From: Rubrivivax sp.
Lineage (GTDB): Bacteria > Pseudomonadota > Gammaproteobacteria > Burkholderiales > Burkholderiaceae
DNA: 12,374 bases
Assembly (NCBI GenBank): GCA_004211235.1
Contig: SEEY01000046.1
Coordinates: 1 to 12,374 of the forward strand
Direction: 5' to 3'
Under the pieces are notes generated by a model, which ran no database searches, was not told the DNA's origin, and was given only the letters and a program-made list of their open reading frames with translations. Of the stretch, positions 1 to 6,735 are shown one piece after another. The first letter of the stretch is position 1. Every line of letters starts with the position of its first letter. The translations under genes were made by a program, and so were the position numbers.

Positions 1-275
1 ATGTTCTTGACGTAGTCGGCGTGGCCGGGGCAGTCAACGTGCGCGTAGTGGCGGTTGGCCGTCTCGTACTCGACGTGGGCGGTGTTGATCGTGATGCCGC
101 GGGCCTTTTCTTCGGGCGCTGCGTCGATCTGGTCGTAGGCCTTGGCCTCGCCGCCGAACTTCTTGGACAGCACGGTCGCGATCGCTGCCGTCAGCGTCGT
201 CTTGCCGTGGTCAACGTGACCGATCGTGCCCACATTGACGTGGGGCTTGGTCCGTTCAAACTTGCCTTTTGCCAT
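1..275 (-). CDS. tuf: Elongation factor Tu, N-terminal part (cut by window edge)
   Basis: This is the GTPase that delivers aminoacyl-tRNA to the ribosome in the cytoplasm. Only the first 91 codons are present; the rest lies left of position 1. The start is the ATG at 275-273, preceded by an AGGAG ribosome-binding site six bases upstream (282-286). The visible part of the G domain holds the P-loop GHVDHGKT (residues 19-26), the switch I motif RGITI (59-63) and the G3 motif DCPGHADY (81-88). All are intact, and the sequence is of the Burkholderiales type. It follows tRNA-Thr by 54 bases on the same strand, as tufB follows its tRNA genes in Escherichia coli, so the tRNAs and tuf are probably one transcript. 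Whether a second tuf copy exists cannot be seen here. Confidence 0.97.
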   Translation of the reverse strand, partial: MAKGKFERTKPHVNVGTIGHVDHGKTTLTAAIATVLSKKFGGEAKAYDQIDAAPEEKARGITINTAHVEYETANRHYAHVDCPGHADYVKN

Positions 276-329
276 CTTGCGCTCCTGAGGCGAACCCGTT
301 GAAACGAGTAGAAGAAAAAGTGAAAGGTG

Positions 330-404
<75 letters not shown>

Positions 405-489
405 ATCGGCACGGGTTTGACGCCAGGCTCATTGCTGAACTTCTGACCGGCAAACCGGTGTCGACGCTGGCCGACCAAGCCGCCCGGAA

Positions 490-563
490 TGGAGCGGGAA
501 ACGGGAATCGAACCCGTGTCATTAGCTTGGAAGGCTAAGGTTCTACCATTGAACTACTCCCGC
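490..563 (-). tRNA. tRNA-Gly (anticodon TCC)
   Basis: A 74-nt cloverleaf on the minus strand with encoded CCA (490-492). The acceptor stem GCGGGAG pairs with TTCCCGC, including one G-T wobble. The anticodon stem TTAGC/GCTAA encloses CTTCCAA, giving anticodon TCC (531-529), and the T-loop is TTCGATT. It lies 38 nt downstream of tRNA-Tyr and is probably co-transcribed with it. Confidence 0.97.
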
Positions 564-601
564 CCTGGGAGCTTGCAATTGCCCGCCAAGACTGGTGATC
601 T

Positions 602-686
602 TGGTGGAGGAGGCTGGATTCGAACCAGCGTACGCTATGCGGGCAGATTTACAGTCTGCTGCCTTTAACCACTCGGCCACCCCTCC
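602..686 (-). tRNA. tRNA-Tyr (anticodon GTA)
   Basis: An 85-nt class II tRNA on the minus strand with a long variable arm and encoded CCA (602-604). The acceptor stem GGAGGGG pairs with CTCCTCC through one wobble. The anticodon loop CTGTAAA gives GTA at 652-650, and the T-loop is TTCGAAT. It is the first gene of the tRNA-tuf unit. Just 3' of it, a 6-bp inverted repeat CCAAGA/TCTTGG (586-591 with 599-604) overlaps the CCA end and could compete with or guide 3' processing. Confidence 0.97.
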
Positions 687-701
687 TGAGGCAAGCCCGC
701 A

Positions 702-729
702 ACTATAGCACAGGGCAACTCCGGCACAA
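702..729 (-). promoter_or_regulatory. Promoter of the tRNA-Tyr-Gly-Thr-tuf unit
   Basis: Reading the minus strand, a -35 hexamer TTGTGC (729-724) is followed after 16 nt by a -10 hexamer TATAGT (707-702). The bases after the -10 element are TGCGGGC, a GC-rich discriminator of the kind found at stringently controlled stable-RNA promoters. The tRNA-Tyr 5' end lies 15 nt beyond the -10 element. The elements are seen in the sequence; stringent control is inferred. Confidence 0.7.
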
Positions 730-740
730 CAGTGGCCTTG

Positions 741-1090
741 AGACAAGAAGAACGCGCCACGCCACGAGAACCGCGGAAGCACCTCCGCCGTCGCCAGATC
801 GCCCTCCCCAGCGCCGCGGCGCTCTGCAGGGGTTGCCATTCGCCACTCACGCCGCGCTCACCCCAAAGCCAGCGCATCAGCCTCAACTCCCGCGACGCCA
901 ACACCACCCAGCTACCAGCTGAGGTTCTTGGCGACTTTTTGCTGCGGGCGCAACGTCGCCGACGCACAACAGTTGCCGCGCGCGATTCAGTCCAATCGAA
1001 TACCAATTTCGAGCTCATTCGACGGCCACCATAGAGGAGCTGCCAACTTTGCGGCTGCCACAAGGCGACCACTCGGGAAATCCCGCACAA
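741..1090. other. Gene-free stretch between tRNA promoter and receptor leader
   Basis: I see no supported protein gene on either strand here. The open frames that cross it have no recognisable domain, no good ribosome-binding site and low-complexity arginine-rich translations typical of GC-rich noncoding DNA. Two local signals are listed separately: a terminator-like hairpin with a T tract at 896-940, and a candidate operator just downstream at 1125-1140. Confidence 0.6.
896..940 (+). terminator. Possible orphan rho-independent terminator
   Basis: On the plus strand CGCCAA (896-901) can pair with TTGGCG (928-933). Inside this arm ACC (903-905) can pair with GGT (923-925), and CAGCT (909-913) with AGCTG (917-921) around an ACC loop. 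The outer arm is followed by ACTTTTT, a five-T run at 936-940. The stem has bulges, so it is weaker than a textbook terminator. No plus-strand gene is visible upstream, so what it would terminate is unknown. Confidence 0.35.
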
Positions 1091-1120
1091 AAGATTGGTA
1101 GCAAAGTGGCGTTATCAGTC

Positions 1121-1148
1121 GTTACAGTGGCATCGCACTGGTTAGATC
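1121..1148 (+). promoter_or_regulatory. Candidate promoter with operator for the receptor gene
   Basis: A near-palindrome CAGTG-gcatcg-CACTG occupies 1125-1140. It sits between GTTACA (1121-1126) and TAGATC (1143-1148), which are spaced by 16 nt and each match four of six bases of the -35 and -10 consensus. This is the layout expected of a repressor site within a promoter, and would leave a 5' leader of roughly 95 nt before the receptor start. The palindrome is seen directly; the promoter and operator roles are inferred and weakly supported. Confidence 0.28.
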
Positions 1149-1237
1149 GCTCGTGAGGGCAAGGAAGCGACAACCGGACCGAAGGTGGTATGCACCGAGC
1201 CAGACCGGCGCCACCGCCCCGATTTACAGGCCACAAC

Positions 1238-1243
1238 GAGGAA
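1238..1243 (+). promoter_or_regulatory. Ribosome-binding site of the TonB-dependent receptor
   Basis: GAGGAA lies seven bases before the ATG at 1251. It decides the start against the in-frame GTG at 1185, which would put 22 charged and proline-rich residues before an otherwise normal signal peptide. Confidence 0.75.
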
Positions 1244-1250
1244 CAGTCAA

Positions 1251-3956
1251 ATGAAGGTCAAGCAGACCCCTATCTCGCAAGCGGTGTTCATCGCCCTGCT
1301 CGGCGCCAGCGGCGCGGTGCTTGCACAGCAGCCGCAGTCGAACCAGCTCGAAACGGTCACCATCACCGGTATCCGTGCGTCGCAGGAGAAATCGCTGAGC
1401 GTCAAGCGCAACGCCGACGCCCACATCGACGTCATCTCGGCCGAAGACATCGGCAAGATGCCCGACAAGAACGTCGCCGACTCGCTGGCCCGCATTCCCG
1501 GCGTGACCATCCTGAATAGCCCGGCGGGTGGCTCGGGCGGCTTTGACGAGCGTGATCGCGTCGGCCTGCGCGGCACCAACCCCAGCCTGACGCAGACCCT
1601 GCTGGACGGCCACGGCATCGCCAACGGCGACTGGTTCGTGCTGGACCAGACCGGCGCCGGCGTCGGCCGCAGCGTCAGCTACTCGCTGCTGCCGTCCGAA
1701 CTCGTGAGCCGCGTCGAAGTGCGCAAGAGCGCCGAAGCCTCCCTCGTGGAAGGCGGCACGGCCGGCTCGGTGAACATCATCACCCGCAAGCCGCTCGAGT
1801 TCTCCAAGGCGCTGACCTTCGAAGCCGGCCTGGGCGCCGTCTACGCCAGCCTGCCGAAGAAGACCGATCCGCAGCTCAGCGCTCTGCTGAACTGGAAGAA
1901 CGACTCCAAGACCTTCGGCGTGCTGGTGCAGGCCTTCTCGGAAAAGCGGAGCCTGCGTCGTGACGGCGTGGAAGCGCTGGGCTACATCAACCAGCTGACC
2001 GCTGCCAACGCGCCCACGCTGATCGCGGCACATCCCGAGCTGGCAGGCGTCTACACGCCGGACCTGATCGGCGCCGCCTTCTTCACCCAGGAACGTGAAC
2101 GCAAGGGCGGCCTGGTGCGCGCCCAGTTCAAGCCCACACAGGACGTGGACATCACGCTGACGGGCTTCTCGTCCAAGATGGATGCGGACAACTACAACCG
2201 CAACTATCTGATCGCGCCGCGCGCCGGCCTGATCAACAGCGCGACGATCTCCAACTACTCGATCGCGACGGACAGTAAGGGCGTGAAGACGCTGACCAGC
2301 GCGACCTTCGACTGGGCCACCGCTTCCGCAGCCGGCTACTACGACCAGATCTCGCGCAAGGCTTCGGCTGAAAGCGGCTACCTGAGCCTGGACGCTTCCT
2401 GGAAGGTCAACAGCTCGCTGACGATGACGGCCAACGCCGGTTCGTCGAAGGGCAAGGGCCAGACGCTCCGCCAGGATGTGCTCGAGGAACGCATCGAGAC
2501 GACCAAGGCCAGCTACCAGCTGAACGGCGTCGACTCCGCCCCCTCCTTCAGCTTCACGGCGCCCACCCGCGCTGCCGACTGGATCTTCGGCAACCAGCAC
2601 ACCATCGTCCATGACAAGGAAGACTGGGCCCAGGTGGACGGCGAGTACACGCTCGACGCCGGCCTGCTGCGCAGCCTGAAGTTCGGCGTGCGCACCGCTG
2701 AGCACAAGCGCTACACCGACCCGACGATCAGCCAGGGTCCGAAGGGCGCCTGGAACACCAGCGTGCCTGCGGCCAGCAGCAGCTATCCGGGCAACTTCGG
2801 CAGCGGCCTCGGCGGCAACTTCCCGACCAGCATCTCGTACATCCCGGCAGACGCGCTGGCGGCCTACAACGACGCCTTCACCAACCGCGATCCCATCGCT
2901 CGTCGCTCGCCCTTCGATGGCGGCGAATACAGCGTGAAGGAAACGTCGACGGCCGCCTACCTGCAGGGCAACCTAGAAGGCAACGGCTGGAGCGGCAACG
3001 TGGGCCTGCGCGCGGTGCGCACGAAGCAGACGTCGGGCGCCTTCCGCACCTCGCTGCCGGGCGAAACGCCGAGCTTCTCGTCCCTCTTCGGCGATTTCGT
3101 CACGACCGCCGCCAGCCGCACCTACACCGACCTGCTGCCCAGCGCCAGCATGCGGATCGACGTGACGCCCAGCGTCGTGGCCCGACTGGCACTGAGCCGC
3201 ACGCTGACCCGCGCGGACTACACGGCGCTGTCTGCCTTCACGTCGCTGAACACGTCCCAGATGTACGGGAACAACACGACCGTGGGCAGCGGCACGGCCG
3301 GCAACACCGAGCTCAAGCCGATCCGCTCGACCAACTTCGATGCCAACATCGAGTGGTACTTCGCGCCGCGCGCCTTCGTGTCGATGGGTGCGTTCCACAT
3401 GAACCTGTCCAGCTACATCACGAACGGCAGCTTCACGGGCACCTACCAGGCGCTGATCCCGGCCACCAACACACCGGGTGCACCGCTGGCCGTCGCGGAC
3501 CGCCAGTTCCTGATCACCGGCCTGACCAACAAGAAGGCCTCGGTCACGGGTCTGGAATTCGCGTTCGAGACGCCGGTCTTCAACAACTTCGGCGTCAGCG
3601 CGAACTACACCTTCGCGGATGGCCACGACCAGGACGGCCACGTGCTGCGCGGCGACGTCAAGAACTCGTTCACGCTGGGTGGCTTCTTCGAGAACGACCA
3701 GTTCTCGGCCCGTGTGAACTACAGCTACACCGATGACATCTTCATCGGCACGGACCGCGCTACCGACTACTACCAAAAGGCGGGCGGCGTGCTGTCGGCA
3801 TCGTTGGGCTACAAGTTCAACGACAACTTCGCCATCAGCCTGGACGCGCAGAACCTGAACGATCCGAAGCTGAAGTACTACGCCTCGGAAGTCCAGCCGC
3901 GCGGCATCTACAAGAACGGCCGCCAGTTCTACCTGACCGCGCGCGTCAAGTTCTGA
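1251..3956 (+). CDS. TonB-dependent outer-membrane receptor (probable chitooligosaccharide/GlcNAc uptake)
   Basis: A 901-residue gated outer-membrane channel that takes up its ligand using energy from TonB-ExbBD. The start at 1251 has a GAGGAA site and opens a signal peptide with predicted cleavage after AVLA (about residue 25). A TonB-box-like ETVTITG follows at 34-40. The plug spans about residues 55-180, including DVISAEDIGKMPDKNVADSL and, at 155-181, VEVRKSAEASLVEGGTAG and NIITRKP. The remainder is a beta-barrel rich in aromatic strands, ending in the terminal phenylalanine (ARVKF) expected for BAM insertion. The plug wording is that of the Xanthomonas/Caulobacter-type receptor family (TIGR01782), which commonly serves carbohydrate loci. 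Next to a GH18/GH3/NagX operon, the likely ligand is chitin oligomers or GlcNAc; this substrate is inferred from context only. Two strong hairpins follow its stop codon. Confidence 0.93.
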   Translation: MKVKQTPISQAVFIALLGASGAVLAQQPQSNQLETVTITGIRASQEKSLSVKRNADAHIDVISAEDIGKMPDKNVADSLARIPGVTILNSPAGGSGGFDERDRVGLRGTNPSLTQTLLDGHGIANGDWFVLDQTGAGVGRSVSYSLLPSELVSRVEVRKSAEASLVEGGTAGSVNIITRKPLEFSKALTFEAGLGAVYASLPKKTDPQLSALLNWKNDSKTFGVLVQAFSEKRSLRRDGVEALGYINQLTAANAPTLIAAHPELAGVYTPDLIGAAFFTQERERKGGLVRAQFKPTQDVDITLTGFSSKMDADNYNRNYLIAPRAGLINSATISNYSIATDSKGVKTLTSATFDWATASAAGYYDQISRKASAESGYLSLDASWKVNSSLTMTANAGSSKGKGQTLRQDVLEERIETTKASYQLNGVDSAPSFSFTAPTRAADWIFGNQHTIVHDKEDWAQVDGEYTLDAGLLRSLKFGVRTAEHKRYTDPTISQGPKGAWNTSVPAASSSYPGNFGSGLGGNFPTSISYIPADALAAYNDAFTNRDPIARRSPFDGGEYSVKETSTAAYLQGNLEGNGWSGNVGLRAVRTKQTSGAFRTSLPGETPSFSSLFGDFVTTAASRTYTDLLPSASMRIDVTPSVVARLALSRTLTRADYTALSAFTSLNTSQMYGNNTTVGSGTAGNTELKPIRSTNFDANIEWYFAPRAFVSMGAFHMNLSSYITNGSFTGTYQALIPATNTPGAPLAVADRQFLITGLTNKKASVTGLEFAFETPVFNNFGVSANYTFADGHDQDGHVLRGDVKNSFTLGGFFENDQFSARVNYSYTDDIFIGTDRATDYYQKAGGVLSASLGYKFNDNFAISLDAQNLNDPKLKYYASEVQPRGIYKNGRQFYLTARVKF

Positions 3957-3964
3957 GGCCTGCC

Positions 3965-3996
3965 GGCCTGCTGGAACCCTCGGGTTCCGGCGGGCC
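3965..3996 (+). repeat. Long hairpin directly after the receptor stop codon
   Basis: Positions 3965-3978 pair with 3983-3996 without a mismatch: 14 base pairs, two of them G-U, around a CTCG tetraloop. It begins eight bases after the receptor stop codon and has no T tract behind it. It is therefore more likely a 3'-end stabiliser or pause hairpin than a complete terminator. It could protect the receptor mRNA from 3' exonucleases. Confidence 0.7.
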
Positions 3997-4015
3997 CCAC
4001 AGGTCCGCAAAATCG

Positions 4016-4051
4016 AAGGGGAGCGTGGCAACACGTTCCCCTTTCTTCATT
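4016..4051 (+). terminator. Rho-independent terminator or attenuator before the halogenase gene
   Basis: AAGGGGAGCGTG (4016-4027) pairs with CACGTTCCCCTT (4032-4043) as 12 consecutive pairs, one of them G-U, closed by a GCAA tetraloop. The T-rich run TCTTCATT follows. This is a textbook intrinsic terminator shape. It ends 18 bases or fewer before the ATG at 4062, so the halogenase either depends on read-through from the receptor or has a promoter that I cannot see. Partial termination would set a high receptor to low halogenase ratio. Confidence 0.75.
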
Positions 4052-4061
4052 CCGCATCTGC

Positions 4062-5672
4062 ATGACCGACACCGCCACCATCTTCAACCAGCACATGACG
4101 CCGCGCGCTGCGGTGGGCTCCACGGAGGCGCCGCCGCCGGTGAAGCACGTCTGCGTCGTGGGGGGTGGCACGGCGGGCTGGATGACGGCGCTGATGCTGG
4201 CGACGTCCGCCTACGGCCCGCGTTTGAAAGTGACGGTGCTCGAGTCGCCCCAGGTCGGCATCATCGGCGTCGGCGAGGGTTCGACGCCCTGGCTGCGCGG
4301 CTTCTTCGAGGGCCTGGGCATCGAGGAGTCGGAGTGGATGCCGGCCTGCAACGCCACGTACAAGAGCGGCATCAGCTTCGAGAATTGGTCCACCAACCCG
4401 GGCTTCGAGCGCTACTTCCACCCGTTCGCGTCGATGCTGGACAACCTGACCATGCATCAGTTCGTCGACAACGTGCACGAGCGGCTGGGCGGCGCCGATG
4501 TGCACGCCCACCCGGACCGCTTCTTCGTGGCCGCCGCGCTGGCGCGTCAGGGCCGCGGGCCGCGCGCCCACGCCAACTTTCCCTTCGACGTCTGGTATGG
4601 CTATCACTTCGATGCCACCCTGCTGGGCCAGTTCCTTGCCGCCAGGGCGGTGGCCCGGGGCGTACGGCACTTGCAGCGGCACGTGAGCGAGGTGCGGCTC
4701 GACGAACGCGGCGACATCGGCCATCTCCAGCTAGACGACGGCGACACGCTGGCCGCTGACCTCTTCGTCGACTGCACCGGCTTCGCGTCGCTGCTGATCG
4801 GCCAGGCGCTGCAGACGCCGTTCATCCCCTACGCCGAGAACCTCTTCAACGACTCCGCAATAGCGATGCCGACGCCGCTGGACGGCCCCATCGCCTCACA
4901 GACCGTCTCCACTGCGCTGCGCCACGGCTGGGCCTGGAAGATCCCGCTCACCAACCGCCATGGCAACGGCTACGTCTACAGCAGCGCGCACTGCTCGGCG
5001 GACCAGGCGGAGACGGAACTGCGCACCCACCTCGGCCTGCTGGATGCCGATGTGCCGGCCCGGCATCTGAAGATGCGTGTGGGCTGCATGGCCAAGGTCT
5101 GGAACCGCAACTGCGTGGCCATCGGCCTGTCCCAGGGCTTCATCGAGCCGCTGGAAGCGACCGCGCTGCTCTTCGTGCAGCGCACGGCCGCGATGCTGGT
5201 TGAAGTGCTGGAGAAGGGCGACCTCGGCCCCGCCTCGCAGAGCGCCTTCAACGAGGCGATGCACACGCGCTTCGAGAACACGCGCGACTACATCGTGGCG
5301 CACTACAAGACCAACTCGCGCACCGACACCGACTACTGGCGCGAGAACGCCGACAACATGCATCTGTCGGACTCGCTGCAGGGCGTGCTGATGACCTGGA
5401 TGTCGCGCAAGCCGCTGGTCGCCGGGCTCAACGCAGGGCGCTTCGGCCAGGGCTACCCCACCGTGTCCTGGTACGCACTGCTGGCCGGCATGGGCATCTT
5501 TCCGGATGTCCAGGACCTGCAGCCGCCGACCGAGCATCAGGCGCGGCACCGGTTGGAGAGCGTGGACGACTTCGTCGAGCGCAGCGCGCTGAACTTTCCG
5601 GACCACCGCGAGCTGCTCTCGAACATCCCGGCGCGTGTCAGCGATAAGAGCCTGCAGCTCTATCTGTGGTGA
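4062..5672 (+). CDS. Flavin-dependent tryptophan-halogenase-family protein linked to a TonB receptor
   Basis: A 536-residue cytoplasmic flavoprotein of the tryptophan halogenase family (PrnA/RebH fold). It shows the FAD-binding GGGTAGW (34-40), the GEGSTPW segment (71-77), a lysine at 101 in NATYKSGI matching the family's catalytic lysine, and the signature W290-A-W-K-I-P295. The segment EPLEATAL (362-369) carries a glutamate at 365 matching the catalytic glutamate of PrnA; the serine and glycine around its chloride site appear as alanines. Such proteins recur beside TIGR01782-type receptors in carbohydrate loci, where halogenation has not been established, so the substrate is unknown. The ATG at 4062 has no ribosome-binding site. 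A GTG at 4140 (residue 27) has GGAGG 11 nt upstream and would give a 510-residue form starting just before the FAD motif. Because codons 1-26 show coding-like G/C third positions, I kept the longer form. Confidence 0.88.
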   Translation: MTDTATIFNQHMTPRAAVGSTEAPPPVKHVCVVGGGTAGWMTALMLATSAYGPRLKVTVLESPQVGIIGVGEGSTPWLRGFFEGLGIEESEWMPACNATYKSGISFENWSTNPGFERYFHPFASMLDNLTMHQFVDNVHERLGGADVHAHPDRFFVAAALARQGRGPRAHANFPFDVWYGYHFDATLLGQFLAARAVARGVRHLQRHVSEVRLDERGDIGHLQLDDGDTLAADLFVDCTGFASLLIGQALQTPFIPYAENLFNDSAIAMPTPLDGPIASQTVSTALRHGWAWKIPLTNRHGNGYVYSSAHCSADQAETELRTHLGLLDADVPARHLKMRVGCMAKVWNRNCVAIGLSQGFIEPLEATALLFVQRTAAMLVEVLEKGDLGPASQSAFNEAMHTRFENTRDYIVAHYKTNSRTDTDYWRENADNMHLSDSLQGVLMTWMSRKPLVAGLNAGRFGQGYPTVSWYALLAGMGIFPDVQDLQPPTEHQARHRLESVDDFVERSALNFPDHRELLSNIPARVSDKSLQLYLW

Positions 5673-5686
5673 CGGGCCGCGGCCAC

Positions 5687-5705
5687 CGGCTCAGGGCTTG
5701 AGCCG
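5687..5705. terminator. Hairpin at the convergent junction, possible bidirectional terminator
   Basis: CGGCTCA (5687-5693) and TGAGCCG (5699-5705) form a perfect 7-bp stem with a five-base loop. It lies between the halogenase stop codon and the last codons of the convergent cupin gene, including that gene's stop codon. Neither side has a T tract, so intrinsic termination would be inefficient. Only 18 bases separate the two genes, so transcripts probably overlap unless this or Rho stops them. Confidence 0.4.
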
Positions 5706-6707
5706 ATCCAACAGGTCCTTGCGGATCTCGGCATCCCGCGTGGCATCCACCTCGCCGAAGAGGTGGCGCTGCCCTTCGGGAATGTGCGCCAGCGCCTCAC
5801 CCCTTGCGCCGAACACGTAATGCCCGAACAGCGCGCGCCAGCCTTCGCGCTCGCCGTCAGGCAGATGGCGCAACGCCAGCATGGCCAGCCGCATTGCCGC
5901 CAGGTGCAGGTCGTCGGGCCGCTGCGGCGCCGCCAGCGGCCGCCACCAGTAGTTCATCAGGATGTTGAGGTGCGGCGCCAGCGCCTCGACCTGATGGAAC
6001 CACAGCGGCGGGATGTAGATCGCGTCGCCCGGTTCCAGCTCGGCCACGACGGCCTGCTGCAGCGCCTCGCGCACGAGCGGAAAGCGCGCCGCGTCGGCCT
6101 GGTGCAGGTCGGGCACGACGGACATCGGCGCCGGCGTGGGCGCGTAGTCCGGCGGGCCGAGGTAGAGCAGCGGCGCGCACTGCGGCGGCAGCAGCGTGAA
6201 GCGGCGACGGCCGGCCGCCACGCAGGCGAGGTTGTGGGAGTCATCGAAGTGCGCCGGCACCGTCGCGCGGTTGCCGATCCAGATGCGCGGCGCGATCGAC
6301 GCATCGAGCAGCGGCATCGCATTGGCCCGCTCCAGGCCCGGCAGTGCCTCCGAAACGAGCGCGCTCTGTGCGGCCAGCGCGGGCGGCTCCGGGAAATGGC
6401 TGTAGCGCCAGAGCTGCTCGAACAACGCCGCATACGGCCGCTTGTCGCGCGTGAAGTTGAAACCGTCGAGGGCAGGCCGGTAGGTGAATGCGCGGGTGGC
6501 ATCGGGCCTGGCCAGGATGGCGTCGACCGCCTGGCCGCCGTCGAAGCCCATCAGGTATTGCAGGCAAGGCTCAAGGCCCGCCCTGCCCTGCGCCACGAGC
6601 GGCCACTGCGCCGCCACGCCGCGCAGCACGACCGGCTCGTAACCCGCCAGCACCTCGCGCTCGAAGCGCTCGCGCGTGCGGCTGGTCAGCGCCTTCATCG
6701 GCTGCAC
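5691..6707 (-). CDS. Cupin_8/JmjC-like domain protein, putative Fe(II)/2-oxoglutarate oxygenase
   Basis: A 338-residue protein of the cupin-like (cupin_8, JmjC-related) family, probably cytoplasmic because no signal peptide is seen. The double-stranded beta-helix core carries HFD (H153, D155) and the distal histidine H238 in EPGDAIYIPPLWFHQV (225-240). Together these fit the HxD...H iron triad. AGRRRFTLLPP (165-175) and LYLGPP (181-186) are typical of the family's sugar- or protein-modifying oxygenase relatives. I chose the GTG at 6707 because GGGGA lies seven bases upstream; the ATG at 6698 is also possible (335 residues), while longer forms intrude into the previous gene. It is the last gene of the minus-strand operon, 28 nt after nagX, and meets the halogenase gene head-on. 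Cupin-like genes often accompany halogenase-like genes near TonB receptors; no substrate can be named. Confidence 0.85.
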   Translation of the reverse strand: MQPMKALTSRTRERFEREVLAGYEPVVLRGVAAQWPLVAQGRAGLEPCLQYLMGFDGGQAVDAILARPDATRAFTYRPALDGFNFTRDKRPYAALFEQLWRYSHFPEPPALAAQSALVSEALPGLERANAMPLLDASIAPRIWIGNRATVPAHFDDSHNLACVAAGRRRFTLLPPQCAPLLYLGPPDYAPTPAPMSVVPDLHQADAARFPLVREALQQAVVAELEPGDAIYIPPLWFHQVEALAPHLNILMNYWWRPLAAPQRPDDLHLAAMRLAMLALRHLPDGEREGWRALFGHYVFGARGEALAHIPEGQRHLFGEVDATRDAEIRKDLLDRLKP

Positions 6708-6714
6708 GGACAGT

Positions 6715-6719
6715 TCCCC
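6715..6719 (-). promoter_or_regulatory. Ribosome-binding site favouring the GTG start of the cupin gene
   Basis: The minus strand reads GGGGA, then seven bases, then GTG at 6707. The distance to the in-frame ATG at 6698 is 16 bases, which is too far for efficient initiation, so the GTG is preferred. Confidence 0.55.
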
Positions 6720-6735
6720 ACGGCGAACGCCGCCA

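Noticed and set aside
543..839. Open frame on the minus strand with GGVAEWLKAADCKSARIAY as part of its translation
   Set aside because: This is the well-known spurious translation of tRNA-Tyr; the frame covers the tRNA and its promoter.
665..1236. Several open frames of 73-141 codons in the region before the receptor gene
   Set aside because: The translations are arginine-, serine- and tryptophan-rich with no recognisable domain, start context or typical third-position bias.
1224..2705. A 493-codon minus-strand frame opposite the receptor gene
   Set aside because: It is the antisense shadow of a G/C-rich third-position coding gene; the plus frame has a signal peptide, plug motifs and barrel end.
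3957..4061. Possible stop-codon read-through joining the receptor to the halogenase in one frame
   Set aside because: The frame is open, but a barrel fused to a cytoplasmic flavoprotein makes no sense, the in-frame chance is one in three, and two hairpins intervene.
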